From contig JAEYYX010000017.1 of NCBI GenBank assembly GCA_023428245.1, forward strand, positions 1 to 48,006: a DNA stretch of 48,006 nucleotides. Reading direction: 5' to 3'. How positions within the stretch are numbered: position 1 is the stretch's first letter; the number at the start of each line of letters is the position of its first letter. Shown here one piece after another: positions 1 to 9,300 of the stretch. The notes beneath the pieces were generated by a model that had not been told where the DNA came from, searched no databases, and worked only from the letters and a program-made list of their open reading frames with translations. Both the position numbers and the translations under genes were made by a program. The stretch comes from Pseudomonadota bacterium (GTDB lineage Bacteria > Myxococcota_A > Polyangia > Polyangiales > Polyangiaceae).

Positions 1-90
<90 letters not shown>

Positions 91-114
91 TCCCGAGTTC
101 TCCGAGCGGAAAGC

Positions 115-1536
115 TCAGCCTTCCATCTGCTCGAGCTCGAGACCCTTGGTCTCGTGTACGAACCTCGCGATGAACCAGGCAGAGATCGCCGCGAAGGCCG
201 CGTAGATGCCGTAGGCACCGGTGAGGCCGATCGAGGTCAGCATGATCGGGAAGGTCATTGTGATCGCAAAGTTCGCCACCCACTGGAAGAGACCCGCGAT
301 GGCCAGACCAGAACCTCGAATCTGGTTCGGGAACATCTCCCCGAGCATCACCCACATGCAGGGCCCCCAAGAGAAGTTGAAGAAGATCACGTAGATGTTC
401 GCGGAGAGGAACGCGAGTGTTCCCATTCCGTCGCTCAGCGCCGGGCTCCCGTTCGCGTCGAAGGTCGCCGTCGAGAAAGCAAACGCGCACAAGGCCAAGG
501 TCACGGCCATACCGATCGAGCCGACCCAGAGCAGGGGCTTGCGGCCGATCTTGTCGATCAAGAAAAGCGCCACGATGACGGCGCCGATGCTCACTGCACC
601 GGAGACGACGTTGATGAGAAGCGCGTCATTTTCTGAGAAGCCAACGGACTGCCAAAGAACGGCGCCGTAGTAGAAAATGACGTTGATGCCGACGAGCTGC
701 TGGAACGAGGCGAGGCCGATACCGACCCAGATGATCGGACGGACCTTGCCCGAGACCTTGTCGATGATGTCCGACAACTTCGGCATGTGGTGATCCGACG
801 CCAGAGAGCTCGTGATCTCACTGACCTTCTCTTCGGCCTCTACGCCGTAGATCTTGCGGAGCACCTTGAGCGCTTCGACCTTCTTGCCCTTCGCGACCAA
901 GAAGCGAGGACTCTCGGGGATCCCGAGCAAGGCGAACAGGAAGAAGCCGGCGGGCAGGAGCTCGATCCAGAACATCCAGCGCCAGGTCTCATAGCCCCAC
1001 CACCACATATTGAGCGATGATCCGGAGATCTTCGCCAGGAAGTAGTTGCTCAAGAAAGCGAAGAAGAGGCCGGCGATGATGGCGACCTGCTGCACCGTCG
1101 ACATGCGGCCGCGGAACTCCGCTTTGGCGACCTCGCTGATGTAGGCGGGGGCCATGACCGACGCCGCGCCGACCGCAATGCCTCCGAGGATGCGGTAGAC
1201 GATGAACTCGGGGGAGCTCGTCGCGATCCCAGAGCCCCAGGCCGACACGATGAAGAAGACCGCCGAGACAAGAAGCACGGGCTTGCGTCCGAACTTGTCC
1301 GCGAGCCAGCCCGCGAAGAACGCACCGCCCGCGCAGCCAAGGAGCATCGACGCGACGTCGAATCCGGTTCCGACCGAATCCGAGCCGAACGCTACCCGAA
1401 GGCCATCAACGGTCCCGTTGATGACGCCGCTGTCAAAGCCAAACAAGAAGCCGCCGATGGTGGCGACCCCGCTGATGAGAAGAGTGTAGAGGAGGCTGCC
1501 GCGATCTGTGCTCGGCGCAGTTACTTCTTTGGACAT
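115..1536 (-). CDS. MFS sugar porter (XylE/GalP-like sugar transporter)
   Basis: A 473-residue inner-membrane transporter of the major facilitator sugar porter family, expected to have 12 membrane helices and to import a hexose or pentose, probably with protons. Family marks are visible throughout: GGFLFGFDSGVI in helix 1, the loop motif DKFGRKPVL, PESPRFLV before the central loop, QQLVGINVIFYYG in helix 7 (the Gln-Gln and Asn positions that bind sugar in XylE), the second DKIGRKPLL loop, and the C-terminal ETKGLELEQ signature. The length is normal for the family. The ATG has a purine-rich GAGGG about 11 bases upstream. The gene stands alone, leftward, divergent from the sensor kinase. The sugar cannot be read from sequence. 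Confidence 0.93.
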   Translation of the reverse strand: MSKEVTAPSTDRGSLLYTLLISGVATIGGFLFGFDSGVINGTVDGLRVAFGSDSVGTGFDVASMLLGCAGGAFFAGWLADKFGRKPVLLVSAVFFIVSAWGSGIATSSPEFIVYRILGGIAVGAASVMAPAYISEVAKAEFRGRMSTVQQVAIIAGLFFAFLSNYFLAKISGSSLNMWWWGYETWRWMFWIELLPAGFFLFALLGIPESPRFLVAKGKKVEALKVLRKIYGVEAEEKVSEITSSLASDHHMPKLSDIIDKVSGKVRPIIWVGIGLASFQQLVGINVIFYYGAVLWQSVGFSENDALLINVVSGAVSIGAVIVALFLIDKIGRKPLLWVGSIGMAVTLALCAFAFSTATFDANGSPALSDGMGTLAFLSANIYVIFFNFSWGPCMWVMLGEMFPNQIRGSGLAIAGLFQWVANFAITMTFPIMLTSIGLTGAYGIYAAFAAISAWFIARFVHETKGLELEQMEG

Positions 1537-2038
1537 GCTTCGTTTCCCTCGCCTGCCCGCGGACGCCTGGACTCAGGAGAGAGTCGACTGTGAGACGTCC
1601 GTTCGCGGGCGCCGGAGTACATCAGAAGAAGCCGTAGCTGGCTAGAATGCATCCCGAAATTGCCGTGTGTGTGCGCTGCGCCGTAAGGGGCGACGGGGGA
1701 CAGGCCAACTCGCGGTGAAGGCACGCTCCTCGGTCGCCAGCAAACGCAGGCAAACTTTGTTGCGGAACCGCTACCGCGCGATCCTGGCTCGCCCTCCGTC
1801 TGAATTGTCCACCTCTGCCGCAACGATGGTCGTCGCACACTCCCGACCGAGCGGGTTCTCGGAGCTCTGCTCACTGGGCCTGACGCTCTTTTCGCACACC
1901 TCGCGATGCGCTGTGGCCGCACACTCGAACTCCAGCTGGTCCCCCGCCCGGGCCCTTGGTACCTTGAAGGAGGAGCGCGGGGCCGGGAGCGAGCGAACCA
2001 CGGGTCGTGCGACCGCCGCAAGGGGAGGAATGCGCAAG
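1537..2038. other. Intergenic region between divergent transporter and kinase genes
   Basis: About 500 bases between two divergent genes. The kinase reading frame is open upstream to 1667, but the translation there is low-complexity and lacks domain character, so it was left out. I see no RNA gene, repeat or convincing operator. The region presumably holds both promoters. An SD-like AAGGAGGAG at 1967-1975 has no start codon at a usable distance. Confidence 0.5.
2021..2029 (+). promoter_or_regulatory. Shine-Dalgarno site deciding the kinase start
   Basis: AGGGGAGGA ends nine bases before the ATG at 2039 and only touches the ATG at 2030. The spacing favours 2039 as the start, giving a protein that begins just before its first PAS domain. 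Confidence 0.65.
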
Positions 2039-3505
2039 ATGAGCCCATCACCGCTGAGAGCGAAGGAGTCGGCCGATTGGTCACATCTACTCGTCGAGGC
2101 AGCACCGAACGCCATGATCATGATCGATCGCCAACGACGAATCGTCCTCGTCAACCGAGGCGCTGAGAAGCTCTTTGGCTTCCCGCGCGAAGACCTGATC
2201 GGACGGTCCATCGACTTGCTCGTGCCGGAGCGCTTTCGCGACCGCCACCGAGTGCACGTCGAGAGCTTCTTCGATGCGCCAAAGACGCGTGCCATGGGGG
2301 CCGGACGAGACCTCTACGGGCTTCGCAAAGACGGCACCGAAGTTCCCATCGAGATCGGACTCAACCCGATCGAGACGAGTGAGGGGCTCGTGACGCTCGC
2401 GTCGATCATCGACATTAGTGAGCGCAAACGCGCCGAAGCGATCCAGGAGCGACTAGCTACCATCGTGGAGAGCTCGAACGACGCGATCATCAGTCAGTCC
2501 TTGGATGGTGTGATCATGAGCTGGAATCGCGGCGCCGAGCGTCTATTCGGCTATCTTGCGGCGGAGGCTTTGGGCCAATCTATCATGATGTTGGTCCCGG
2601 AACACTTGCAGGACGACGAGCGCGTAGTCCTCGCGCGAGTTCGAGACGGAGAGACCCCGAGTCCCTTCGAGACGGTCCGTCGTCGGAAGGACGGTGGCGA
2701 CATCGACGTCTCGGTTCAACTCTCACCGCTCCGGTGGAGCACCGGGGAAATCGCGGGCATCTCACAGATCGCCCGTGACATTACCGAATTGAAGAGGCGC
2801 GACGCCGACCTGAAGCGCAGCAACGCCGAGCTCGAACAATTTGCCTACGTCGCCTCTCACGACCTCCAAGAGCCTCTCCGTATGGTCGCGAACTACACTG
2901 AGCTACTGGCGGAGCGATACCGGGACCGTCTCGACGAAAAGGCCAACAAATACATCCATTACGCCTCGGACGGGGCGCGCCGCATGCAGCGCCTCGTCAC
3001 CGACTTGCTTGCTTATTCGCGGGTTGGCTCACAAGGCAAGGCCCTCACCGCTGTCAATGCCCAAGAAGTCCTGAAGAACGTCATGAAGAGCCTCGAGCGT
3101 CTGATTCAGAGTTCGCAGGCGACGATCGTTGTTTCCGAACTGCCAGTCGTGCTGGCAGACGAGCCTCAACTCCACCAACTGTTCCAGAACTTGGTCGGCA
3201 ACGCGATCAAATTTCGCGCGGAGAGCCCGCCGGTCGTCCACGTCAGGGCGGTCCGCGACGGCGCGCACTACCGCTTCTCCGTCGAGGACAATGGGATCGG
3301 CATGGACATGCAATATTCGAGTAGGATCTTCCAGATGTTCCAGCGGCTTCACGAGATCGGTAAGTACGACGGAAGCGGAATCGGGCTCTCGATCGCGAAG
3401 CGAATTGTCGAACGCCACGGCGGTAGTATCTGGGTCGAATCGGTCCTCGGCTCAGGCACCACATTCTTCTTCACGTTACAGCGCGCCGTCCGGAGTGAGC
3501 TATGA
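2039..3505 (+). CDS. PAS-PAS sensor histidine kinase, cytoplasmic
   Basis: A 488-residue histidine kinase without a membrane segment, so probably a soluble sensor. PAS domain 1 spans about residues 13-130 and PAS domain 2 about 131-255; both end in the usual D-I-(S/T)-E linker. The dimerisation/phosphoacceptor helix follows with VASHDLQEPLR (phosphorylated His at 274). The ATPase domain shows NLVGNAIKFR (N box), VEDNGIGMD (G1) and GSGIGLSIAKRI (G2). The FxYVASHDLQEPLR type of His box is the one found in bacteriophytochrome-like kinases, but no GAF/PHY chromophore module is present. Its last codons overlap the next gene by ATGA, so kinase and regulator are probably translationally coupled partners. 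The signal is unknown. Confidence 0.9.
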   Translation: MSPSPLRAKESADWSHLLVEAAPNAMIMIDRQRRIVLVNRGAEKLFGFPREDLIGRSIDLLVPERFRDRHRVHVESFFDAPKTRAMGAGRDLYGLRKDGTEVPIEIGLNPIETSEGLVTLASIIDISERKRAEAIQERLATIVESSNDAIISQSLDGVIMSWNRGAERLFGYLAAEALGQSIMMLVPEHLQDDERVVLARVRDGETPSPFETVRRRKDGGDIDVSVQLSPLRWSTGEIAGISQIARDITELKRRDADLKRSNAELEQFAYVASHDLQEPLRMVANYTELLAERYRDRLDEKANKYIHYASDGARRMQRLVTDLLAYSRVGSQGKALTAVNAQEVLKNVMKSLERLIQSSQATIVVSELPVVLADEPQLHQLFQNLVGNAIKFRAESPPVVHVRAVRDGAHYRFSVEDNGIGMDMQYSSRIFQMFQRLHEIGKYDGSGIGLSIAKRIVERHGGSIWVESVLGSGTTFFFTLQRAVRSEL

Positions 3506-3927
3506 ACAAGCCTCTGCGCGTACTCTTGATTGAGGACAATCCAGGTGACGCCGATCTCATTCAGGAAACCCTCGAGGCAGGAAAACTCTCGGTCGAAACA
3601 TCCGTGGCCATCGACGGTGCTCAAGCGCTCGCTTACCTGCGAGCGCAGCCGCCCTTTGAATCGCGCGAGCCACCTGAGCTGATCTTGCTCGACTTGAACC
3701 TCCCCAAGATGGACGGGCGACAAGTGCTCTCCCAAATCAAAACAGAACCATCCTTTCGCCGCATCCCGATCGTCATCTTGACGTCGTCCGATGCGGAGCA
3801 CGACGTCGTCCAGAGCTACGAACTGGGCGCCGCCTGCTACGTGACGAAGCCGGTCGGTCTCGCGGCCTTCCAGGCGGCGGTGCGCTCGATCGAGGACTTT
3901 TGGTTCAGAGTCGCTAAGCTCCCATGA
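3502..3927 (+). CDS. Single-domain response regulator, Rcp1-like
   Basis: A 141-residue receiver domain with no output domain. The acidic pocket is IEDNPGDADL, the phosphoacceptor Asp is residue 64 in LLDLNLPKMDG, the conserved Thr is in VILTSSDAEHD, and the conserved Lys is in YVTKPVG. The NPGDADLIQE start and the insertion around the middle are typical of Rcp1/CheY-like partners of phytochrome-type kinases. It overlaps the kinase stop by four bases (ATGA), so it is almost certainly that kinase's phosphoryl acceptor, acting through protein contact or as a phosphorelay intermediate. The next gene converges on it after 34 bases. Confidence 0.92.
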   Translation: MNKPLRVLLIEDNPGDADLIQETLEAGKLSVETSVAIDGAQALAYLRAQPPFESREPPELILLDLNLPKMDGRQVLSQIKTEPSFRRIPIVILTSSDAEHDVVQSYELGAACYVTKPVGLAAFQAAVRSIEDFWFRVAKLP

Positions 3928-3961
3928 GCGGCCCCGACTGTCTCGGCCGGGTCCGAAAGAC

Positions 3962-6226
3962 CTAGCGCTCTCTCCTGTCCGATCCGTCCTGACGCGGCGC
4001 CCCGTTCAAGACCTCACGTACCTTCCGAGCGAGTGTTTCGGGGGTAAGTGGCTTCTGCAAGAAAGCAAATTCACTCGAGAGCACACCGTGACGCAACGCG
4101 CTATCATCAGTATAGCCGGACATGCACAGCACTCGCATACTCGGATGAATCGGCAGCAGCGCTGCGGCGAGGGCGGGCCCGCTCATCTGGGGCATAACGA
4201 CGTCGCTCAAGAGCAGCTCAACCGATCCTTGGTGAGACCGCGCGAGCGAGATAGCCTGCTCAGGATCGGTCGCCTCGAGCACGTGATAACCATAGCGGCG
4301 AAGGATTTGAACTGCGACGCTGCGCACCTGCGCGTTGTCGTCCACGACGAGGATGGTCTCAGTTCCTTGGAGGGTCCCCGTCACCTCGCTGCTCCTCGGA
4401 GCTTCAGCGCGAAGGTCGGTCCGAGGTAGGTAGATCTTGAACGACGTCCCTTGGCCGACCTCGCTGTACACCCAAACGCATCCGCCGCTCTGCCGAACGA
4501 TCCCAAAGACCGTCGAGAGCCCGAGACCCGTCCCCTTCCCATGACCCTTCGTGGTAAAAAAAGGCTCAAAAATCCGGCTCTGGGTCTCCTCATCCATTCC
4601 GCAACCGGTGTCGGTGACCGCGAGCATGACGTGAGGACCAGGTTGGCCGTCCACGTGCTCCCACACGAAGGTCTCGTCGAGCATGACGTTCTTGCTCTCG
4701 ATCGTGAGCTTGCCTCCGGTCGGCATCGCGTCGCGCGCGTTGACGGCAAGGTTCATGATGACCTGCTCGATGCTCCCGCGATCGGCCAGAACTCGCCCGA
4801 GCCCTGGATCGAGGATCGTAACGAGGTCGACGTCCTCGCCCAGGATACGCTGAAGCATTCTCGTCATCCCGCCCAAGACCTCATTCAGGTCGAGTGGTTG
4901 TTGGTCGACGGGCTGCCGACGCCCAAAGAGCAAGAGCTGGCGGGTGAGCTGGGCACCTCGCTCGCCAGCGCGTCGAATCTCCTCGATATCGGGACGCAGC
5001 GGATCGTCGGGGCTGAGCGACTCGGATACTAGGGCCGCAAAGCTCAAGACGACCGAGAGAAGGTTATTGAAATCATGAGCCACACCACCTGCTAGCCGCC
5101 CCACCGCTTCCATCTTCTGGGCGTGGCGGAGCTGTTCCTCGCTCCTTCGGAGCCTTTCCTCCGCCTGCTGGCGCTCCTGCTCGGCCCTCCTTCGCTGCGA
5201 GACATCCGCCGTGTACGCGATGAAGGTCGAGCTATCGAGGAGCGCGGCGCCCATGAGGACCGGCGCGCGATCGCCGTCCTTCCGGAGGAGCTCAATCTCG
5301 AACGCTGGGTGCACTCCCTCGGAGCGAAGTTTGGTGGCGGCTGCTAGCGCAAAGGGAACATGCTCCTCAGGAAGAATGTCGAGCCAGCGCAAACCACCCT
5401 CGATGAACTCTTCCCGAGGGTAGCCAAGCGTCTCGAGAAAGGTGTCATTCGCATCAACGAAGGTTCCAGAGAGGTCGCCCGTGACCACCCCGATGATTCC
5501 CGACTCCGCGAGTCGCCGAAAGCGCATTTCACTGCGCCGCGCCGCGGTCACGTCGCGGAGGGAGGCGAGATAGGCAAGCTGCTCCTTCCATTCGAAGGGC
5601 ACGACGCGCATCTCACAGATCCGTTGATTCTCCGGCGCGTCGATCACAACGGCGTCCGAGTTGCCCACAGAAAAGCCAAGTTTTTGCCCGATGAGACTCT
5701 CCCGCTCTCGATCGAAGAGCCGCACCGCGGTACCGCTCGCGTACCTGACGATTCCCTCTTGGTCTACGATCAAGATCGCATCGGAGCCCGCGTCGAGCAG
5801 CTGCTCGAGTCGGTCCTGCTGCACGCGTGCGCGATTCCTTTGGATCACATAGAGCACCGCGCGAGAGAACAGGTGGCCCGCGGCTTGGTCCTTCGTGAAA
5901 ACGTCCTCAGCACCAAGATTGAGAGCTTCCCGGCGCAACCCTTCATCTACGAAGCCCGAGACAACGATCACCGGCGCGCCCCGACTGTCGGGAACGATTT
6001 TCTGGAGCGTGTCGAGCCCCTGTGAGTCGGGCAGGTGCAGATCGAGAATGATGGCGTCGAAAGGGTCGCTGGTGAGCGCTAGCACCGCCTGATTCAACGT
6101 CGCAACTTGACGGATGGAGAACGCTCTGGGCGGTTGGCTCAGTCGTTCGCTCGTCAGGTCAGCGTCACCCGGGTTGTCCTCGACGAGCAATACTTGATGC
6201 CGAAATATCTGCTGCTCCTCTAGCAC
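3962..6226 (-). CDS. Hybrid histidine kinase REC-PAS-PAS-HisKA-HATPase-REC
   Basis: A 754-residue cytoplasmic hybrid kinase. From the GTG start chosen here, an N-terminal receiver (Asp 62 in IILDLHLPDS) is followed by PAS domains at about 140-233 and 234-348, a short coiled coil, the phosphoacceptor helix GGVAHDFNNLL (His 384), an ATPase domain (NLAVNARDAMP, DTGCGMD, GTGLGLSTV) and a C-terminal receiver (Asp 675 in LLLSDVVMPQMSG). Receivers on both sides of the kinase suggest it takes phosphoryl input from another kinase and relays it on. The frame is open back to a TTG at 6277 that also has an SD (GGGAGG). However, the extra 17 codons run through an inverted repeat, and GTG 6226 has GGGAG seven bases upstream, so the shorter form is preferred. 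It converges with the kinase/regulator pair. Confidence 0.88.
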   Translation of the reverse strand: MLEEQQIFRHQVLLVEDNPGDADLTSERLSQPPRAFSIRQVATLNQAVLALTSDPFDAIILDLHLPDSQGLDTLQKIVPDSRGAPVIVVSGFVDEGLRREALNLGAEDVFTKDQAAGHLFSRAVLYVIQRNRARVQQDRLEQLLDAGSDAILIVDQEGIVRYASGTAVRLFDRERESLIGQKLGFSVGNSDAVVIDAPENQRICEMRVVPFEWKEQLAYLASLRDVTAARRSEMRFRRLAESGIIGVVTGDLSGTFVDANDTFLETLGYPREEFIEGGLRWLDILPEEHVPFALAAATKLRSEGVHPAFEIELLRKDGDRAPVLMGAALLDSSTFIAYTADVSQRRRAEQERQQAEERLRRSEEQLRHAQKMEAVGRLAGGVAHDFNNLLSVVLSFAALVSESLSPDDPLRPDIEEIRRAGERGAQLTRQLLLFGRRQPVDQQPLDLNEVLGGMTRMLQRILGEDVDLVTILDPGLGRVLADRGSIEQVIMNLAVNARDAMPTGGKLTIESKNVMLDETFVWEHVDGQPGPHVMLAVTDTGCGMDEETQSRIFEPFFTTKGHGKGTGLGLSTVFGIVRQSGGCVWVYSEVGQGTSFKIYLPRTDLRAEAPRSSEVTGTLQGTETILVVDDNAQVRSVAVQILRRYGYHVLEATDPEQAISLARSHQGSVELLLSDVVMPQMSGPALAAALLPIHPSMRVLCMSGYTDDSALRHGVLSSEFAFLQKPLTPETLARKVREVLNGAPRQDGSDRRER

Positions 6227-6235
6227 CTCGCCACT

Positions 6236-6258
6236 CCCTCTCCCTTTGAGGGTGAGGG
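6236..6258. repeat. Imperfect inverted repeat (CCCTCTCCC / GGGTGAGGG)
   Basis: Arms at 6236-6244 and 6250-6258 pair at eight of nine positions around the loop TTTGA. It resembles the short CCCTCTCCC-type intergenic hairpins scattered in many GC-rich genomes. Only one copy was noticed here, so family membership is a guess. It lies between two possible start codons of the hybrid kinase. Confidence 0.5.
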
Positions 6259-6361
6259 GTGAGCTCCGGACCGTCAAGGCCCAGCCTCCCGACCGACCTC
6301 CAAGAGAGATTGCGCGTGGCAGGGACCTAGCAGGTGCGCTGACTCTTCGCCCGGTGAGTCC

Positions 6362-9300
6362 TCAGACAAGGAGACTCGCGGATCGGGTCTTGAGCTTCTT
6401 CACCTGGCTCGGAGGGCCCTCGGCGACGATACGTCCGCCGTCCGGCCCCCCACCGGGCCCGAGCTCGATGAGCCAATCGGCGCTCCGGAGTACGAGCGGA
6501 TGATGTTCGATGATGACCAACGTATCCCCGCGCTCGATCAAGCGATCCAAGACCGCGATCAAACGCTCGACGTCAGCGATGTGGAGCCCCGTCGTCGGCT
6601 CGTCGAGCACGTAAAGGGTCGGCTCATGCTTTGCTCCAGCGCAGAGCTCCGCAGCCAATTTCAGCCGTTGCGCCTCTCCTCCCGACAAGGTCGCTGAGCT
6701 CTGGCCGAGCTGAATGTAGCCAGCGCCGAGATCGACGAGCACTCGAAGCGGGGCGAGGATCTTGGGATGCGCTGCGAAGACCTCGAGCGCTTCCTCGGCG
6801 GTGAGCTGGAGGATCTGACCAATGGAAAGCCTCCGATAGGTCACAGCAAGCGTCCGTTCGTCGAAGCGCAGGCCATCACAAGTCGGACATACCGTCACGA
6901 CGTCGGGCAGAAAGCTCATCTCGTGAGAGAGCACACCCTGCCCAGCGCAGGTCTCACAGCGGCCCCCTGAGGTCGAGTTGAAGGAGAAACGCGTCTTGTC
7001 GAGGCCGCGCACCTGGGCCTCGGGGATGCGGGCGTAGAGGGCTCGGATCTCGTCGAAGATGCCGAGAAAAGTCGCCGGCACACTGCGTGAGGTACGCCCG
7101 ATCGGTGACTGGTCGACGGCGATGGCGCGCTTCCAGGCCTTCTGACCGACGAGCGACTGGTACGGTCCGGGCGTGTCATGGGCGAGGCCGAGCTCCCTCC
7201 GCACCGCCGGCAGGAGCACCCCTCCAATGAGAGAGCTCTTGCCCGAACCGCTCACGCCACAGGCGACGGTCATGCGCCCAACAGGGATCTTCGCCGTCAC
7301 GCCGGTCAAGTTGTGGAGCGAGGCTCCTTTGAGCTCAACGAACTCGGCGGCAAGATCTCGAGTCTTCCTTGGTTTTTTTTGGCCGCGGAGGGCGCTCGCT
7401 GTCTTGGACGCTGGGTGACTCAAGACCACAGCCGGTGGTCCCTGGGCAATAATTTGGCCTCCGCCTCGTCCTCCCCCAGGCCCCATGTCGATCACGTAGT
7501 CAGCGGCAGTGATCGCGTCCTCATCATGTTCCACCATCAGCACTGTCGAGCCAGCATCGACGAGCTTCCTGAGGTTATTGAGCAGGCGCCCCGTATCGGT
7601 CGGATGCAGGCCGATCGTGGGCTCGTCGAGGACGTAGAGAGCGCCAGTGAGCCCCGAGCCGAGCTGTGCAGCGAGCCGAAGCCTCTGCATTTCGCCGCCC
7701 GAAAGGGTTTGAGCGTCCCGGCTCAGGCTCAGGTAGTCGAGACCGACTTCGCCAAGGAACTCGAGTCTTCTGAGCAATTCCCGAGCGATCGGCTCGGCGA
7801 TCTCGCGCCGACCACACTTGGTCTCCAGCCGGGTCAAGAACTTGCGCGCCTGTCCGACGCTCTCGTCGACGATCTCCGGATAGGTTCGTCCAAGCAGCCG
7901 CGCTCTCCGCGCGAAAGGACTCAGGCGCGTCCCGCCACAATCCTCGCAGACTCCTTCGTCGACCCGACCGATTCCTTCACAGGTCGCACACTGGCCTTGT
8001 TTCGTGTTGAAGGAGAAGTAACGCGGGTCCACGTCACCCATCGAAAACCCACACTCGGGACAGCTCCCCACCAAAGAGAGCACCCGCGAACGAGGCCCCT
8101 GGCGCACCACGACTGACCCCCGTCCCCAGCCGAGCGCCCTAGCGAAGAGCTCCTGGTCGAGACGATCGAAGCGGACCCCTTCAGCGATCACGAGCTCAAT
8201 GGTGTGCTCGCGGGTCTTGGCAAGACGCGGGGGCTTCTCGGTGGCGACCCGCCGGCCGTCCGCGATCGCCCAAGGGATCTCCGCCGCGGCCGCAGCTCGG
8301 AATACCTCCGCGTAGCTTCCCTTGCGGCCTCGCACAGCCGGGGCCAAAAGGTCGCCCTTGTCGCGGATGCGGCCGAGCTCAGAGAAAAGGTCCTCGGCGC
8401 TCCTCTGCTCGATCGGAACGTCGTGCTCAGGACAATAAAAGGTCCCGAGCTTGGCGAAGGCGAGCCTCAGAAAGTGCGCGACCTCGGTGACTGTCGCGAC
8501 CGTCGACCGAGTACCGACGCGGGTCGTCCGTTGCTCAAGGGCAATCGAGGGAGGCACGCCGTCGATGGCGTCGACATCCGGGCGCGGCAAGGTCGGCAGG
8601 AAGCGGCGGGCATAAGGCGTAAGAGTCTCGAGGAAGCGGCGCTGCCCCTCCGCGAAGACGACGTCGAAGGCGAGGGTGCTCTTGCCAGAGCCGCTCGGTC
8701 CAGTGACCGTCGTGAGCTTTCCGTGAGGAATGAAAGCGTCGACCCCGCGCAAAGTGTGTTCCCGTGCACCGCGCACCACGATCGCCGGCTCGGATAGGGT
8801 TCTCTCTTCGGGCGGCGGAACGACTGCGGAGCCGCTCGCCTGGGCGCGAAGTGCTCGAGCTGTCGCCGTGTCCTTCTCAAAGAGCCCTGAAGGGCTCCCG
8901 GAGAACACGAGGCGGCCACCACTATTGCCTCCACCGGGGCCGAGCTCGAGGACATGGTCCGCAGCTTTGAGGAGCTCGAGGTCATGATCGACAAAGAGCA
9001 CTGTCGCGCCCGCCTGGACCAAGATGTCGAAGGCGCGCACGAGCAGGCGAACCTCGTCCGCGTGGAGTCCGGCGCTCGGCTCGTCGAGCACGTAGACGCA
9101 TCCCCTCTGAGGGGATGCGAGAGCCCGGGCCAGTTTCAACCTTTGCGCTTCTCCGCCGGAGAGCGTCGAGAGAGGCTGACCGATCTTGAGATAGCCGAGG
9201 CCGAGCATCGCAAGCGGAGTGAGAGCGCGCCGGATCGTTGCCGAATCGGCGAAGCGCTCGAGAGCTTCGTCGACCGAAAGCTCAAGGGTCTGCGAGATGT

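Noticed and set aside
1667..2038. Upstream extension of the PAS histidine kinase
   Set aside because: No domain character before the first PAS domain, while a good SD lies before the ATG at 2039.
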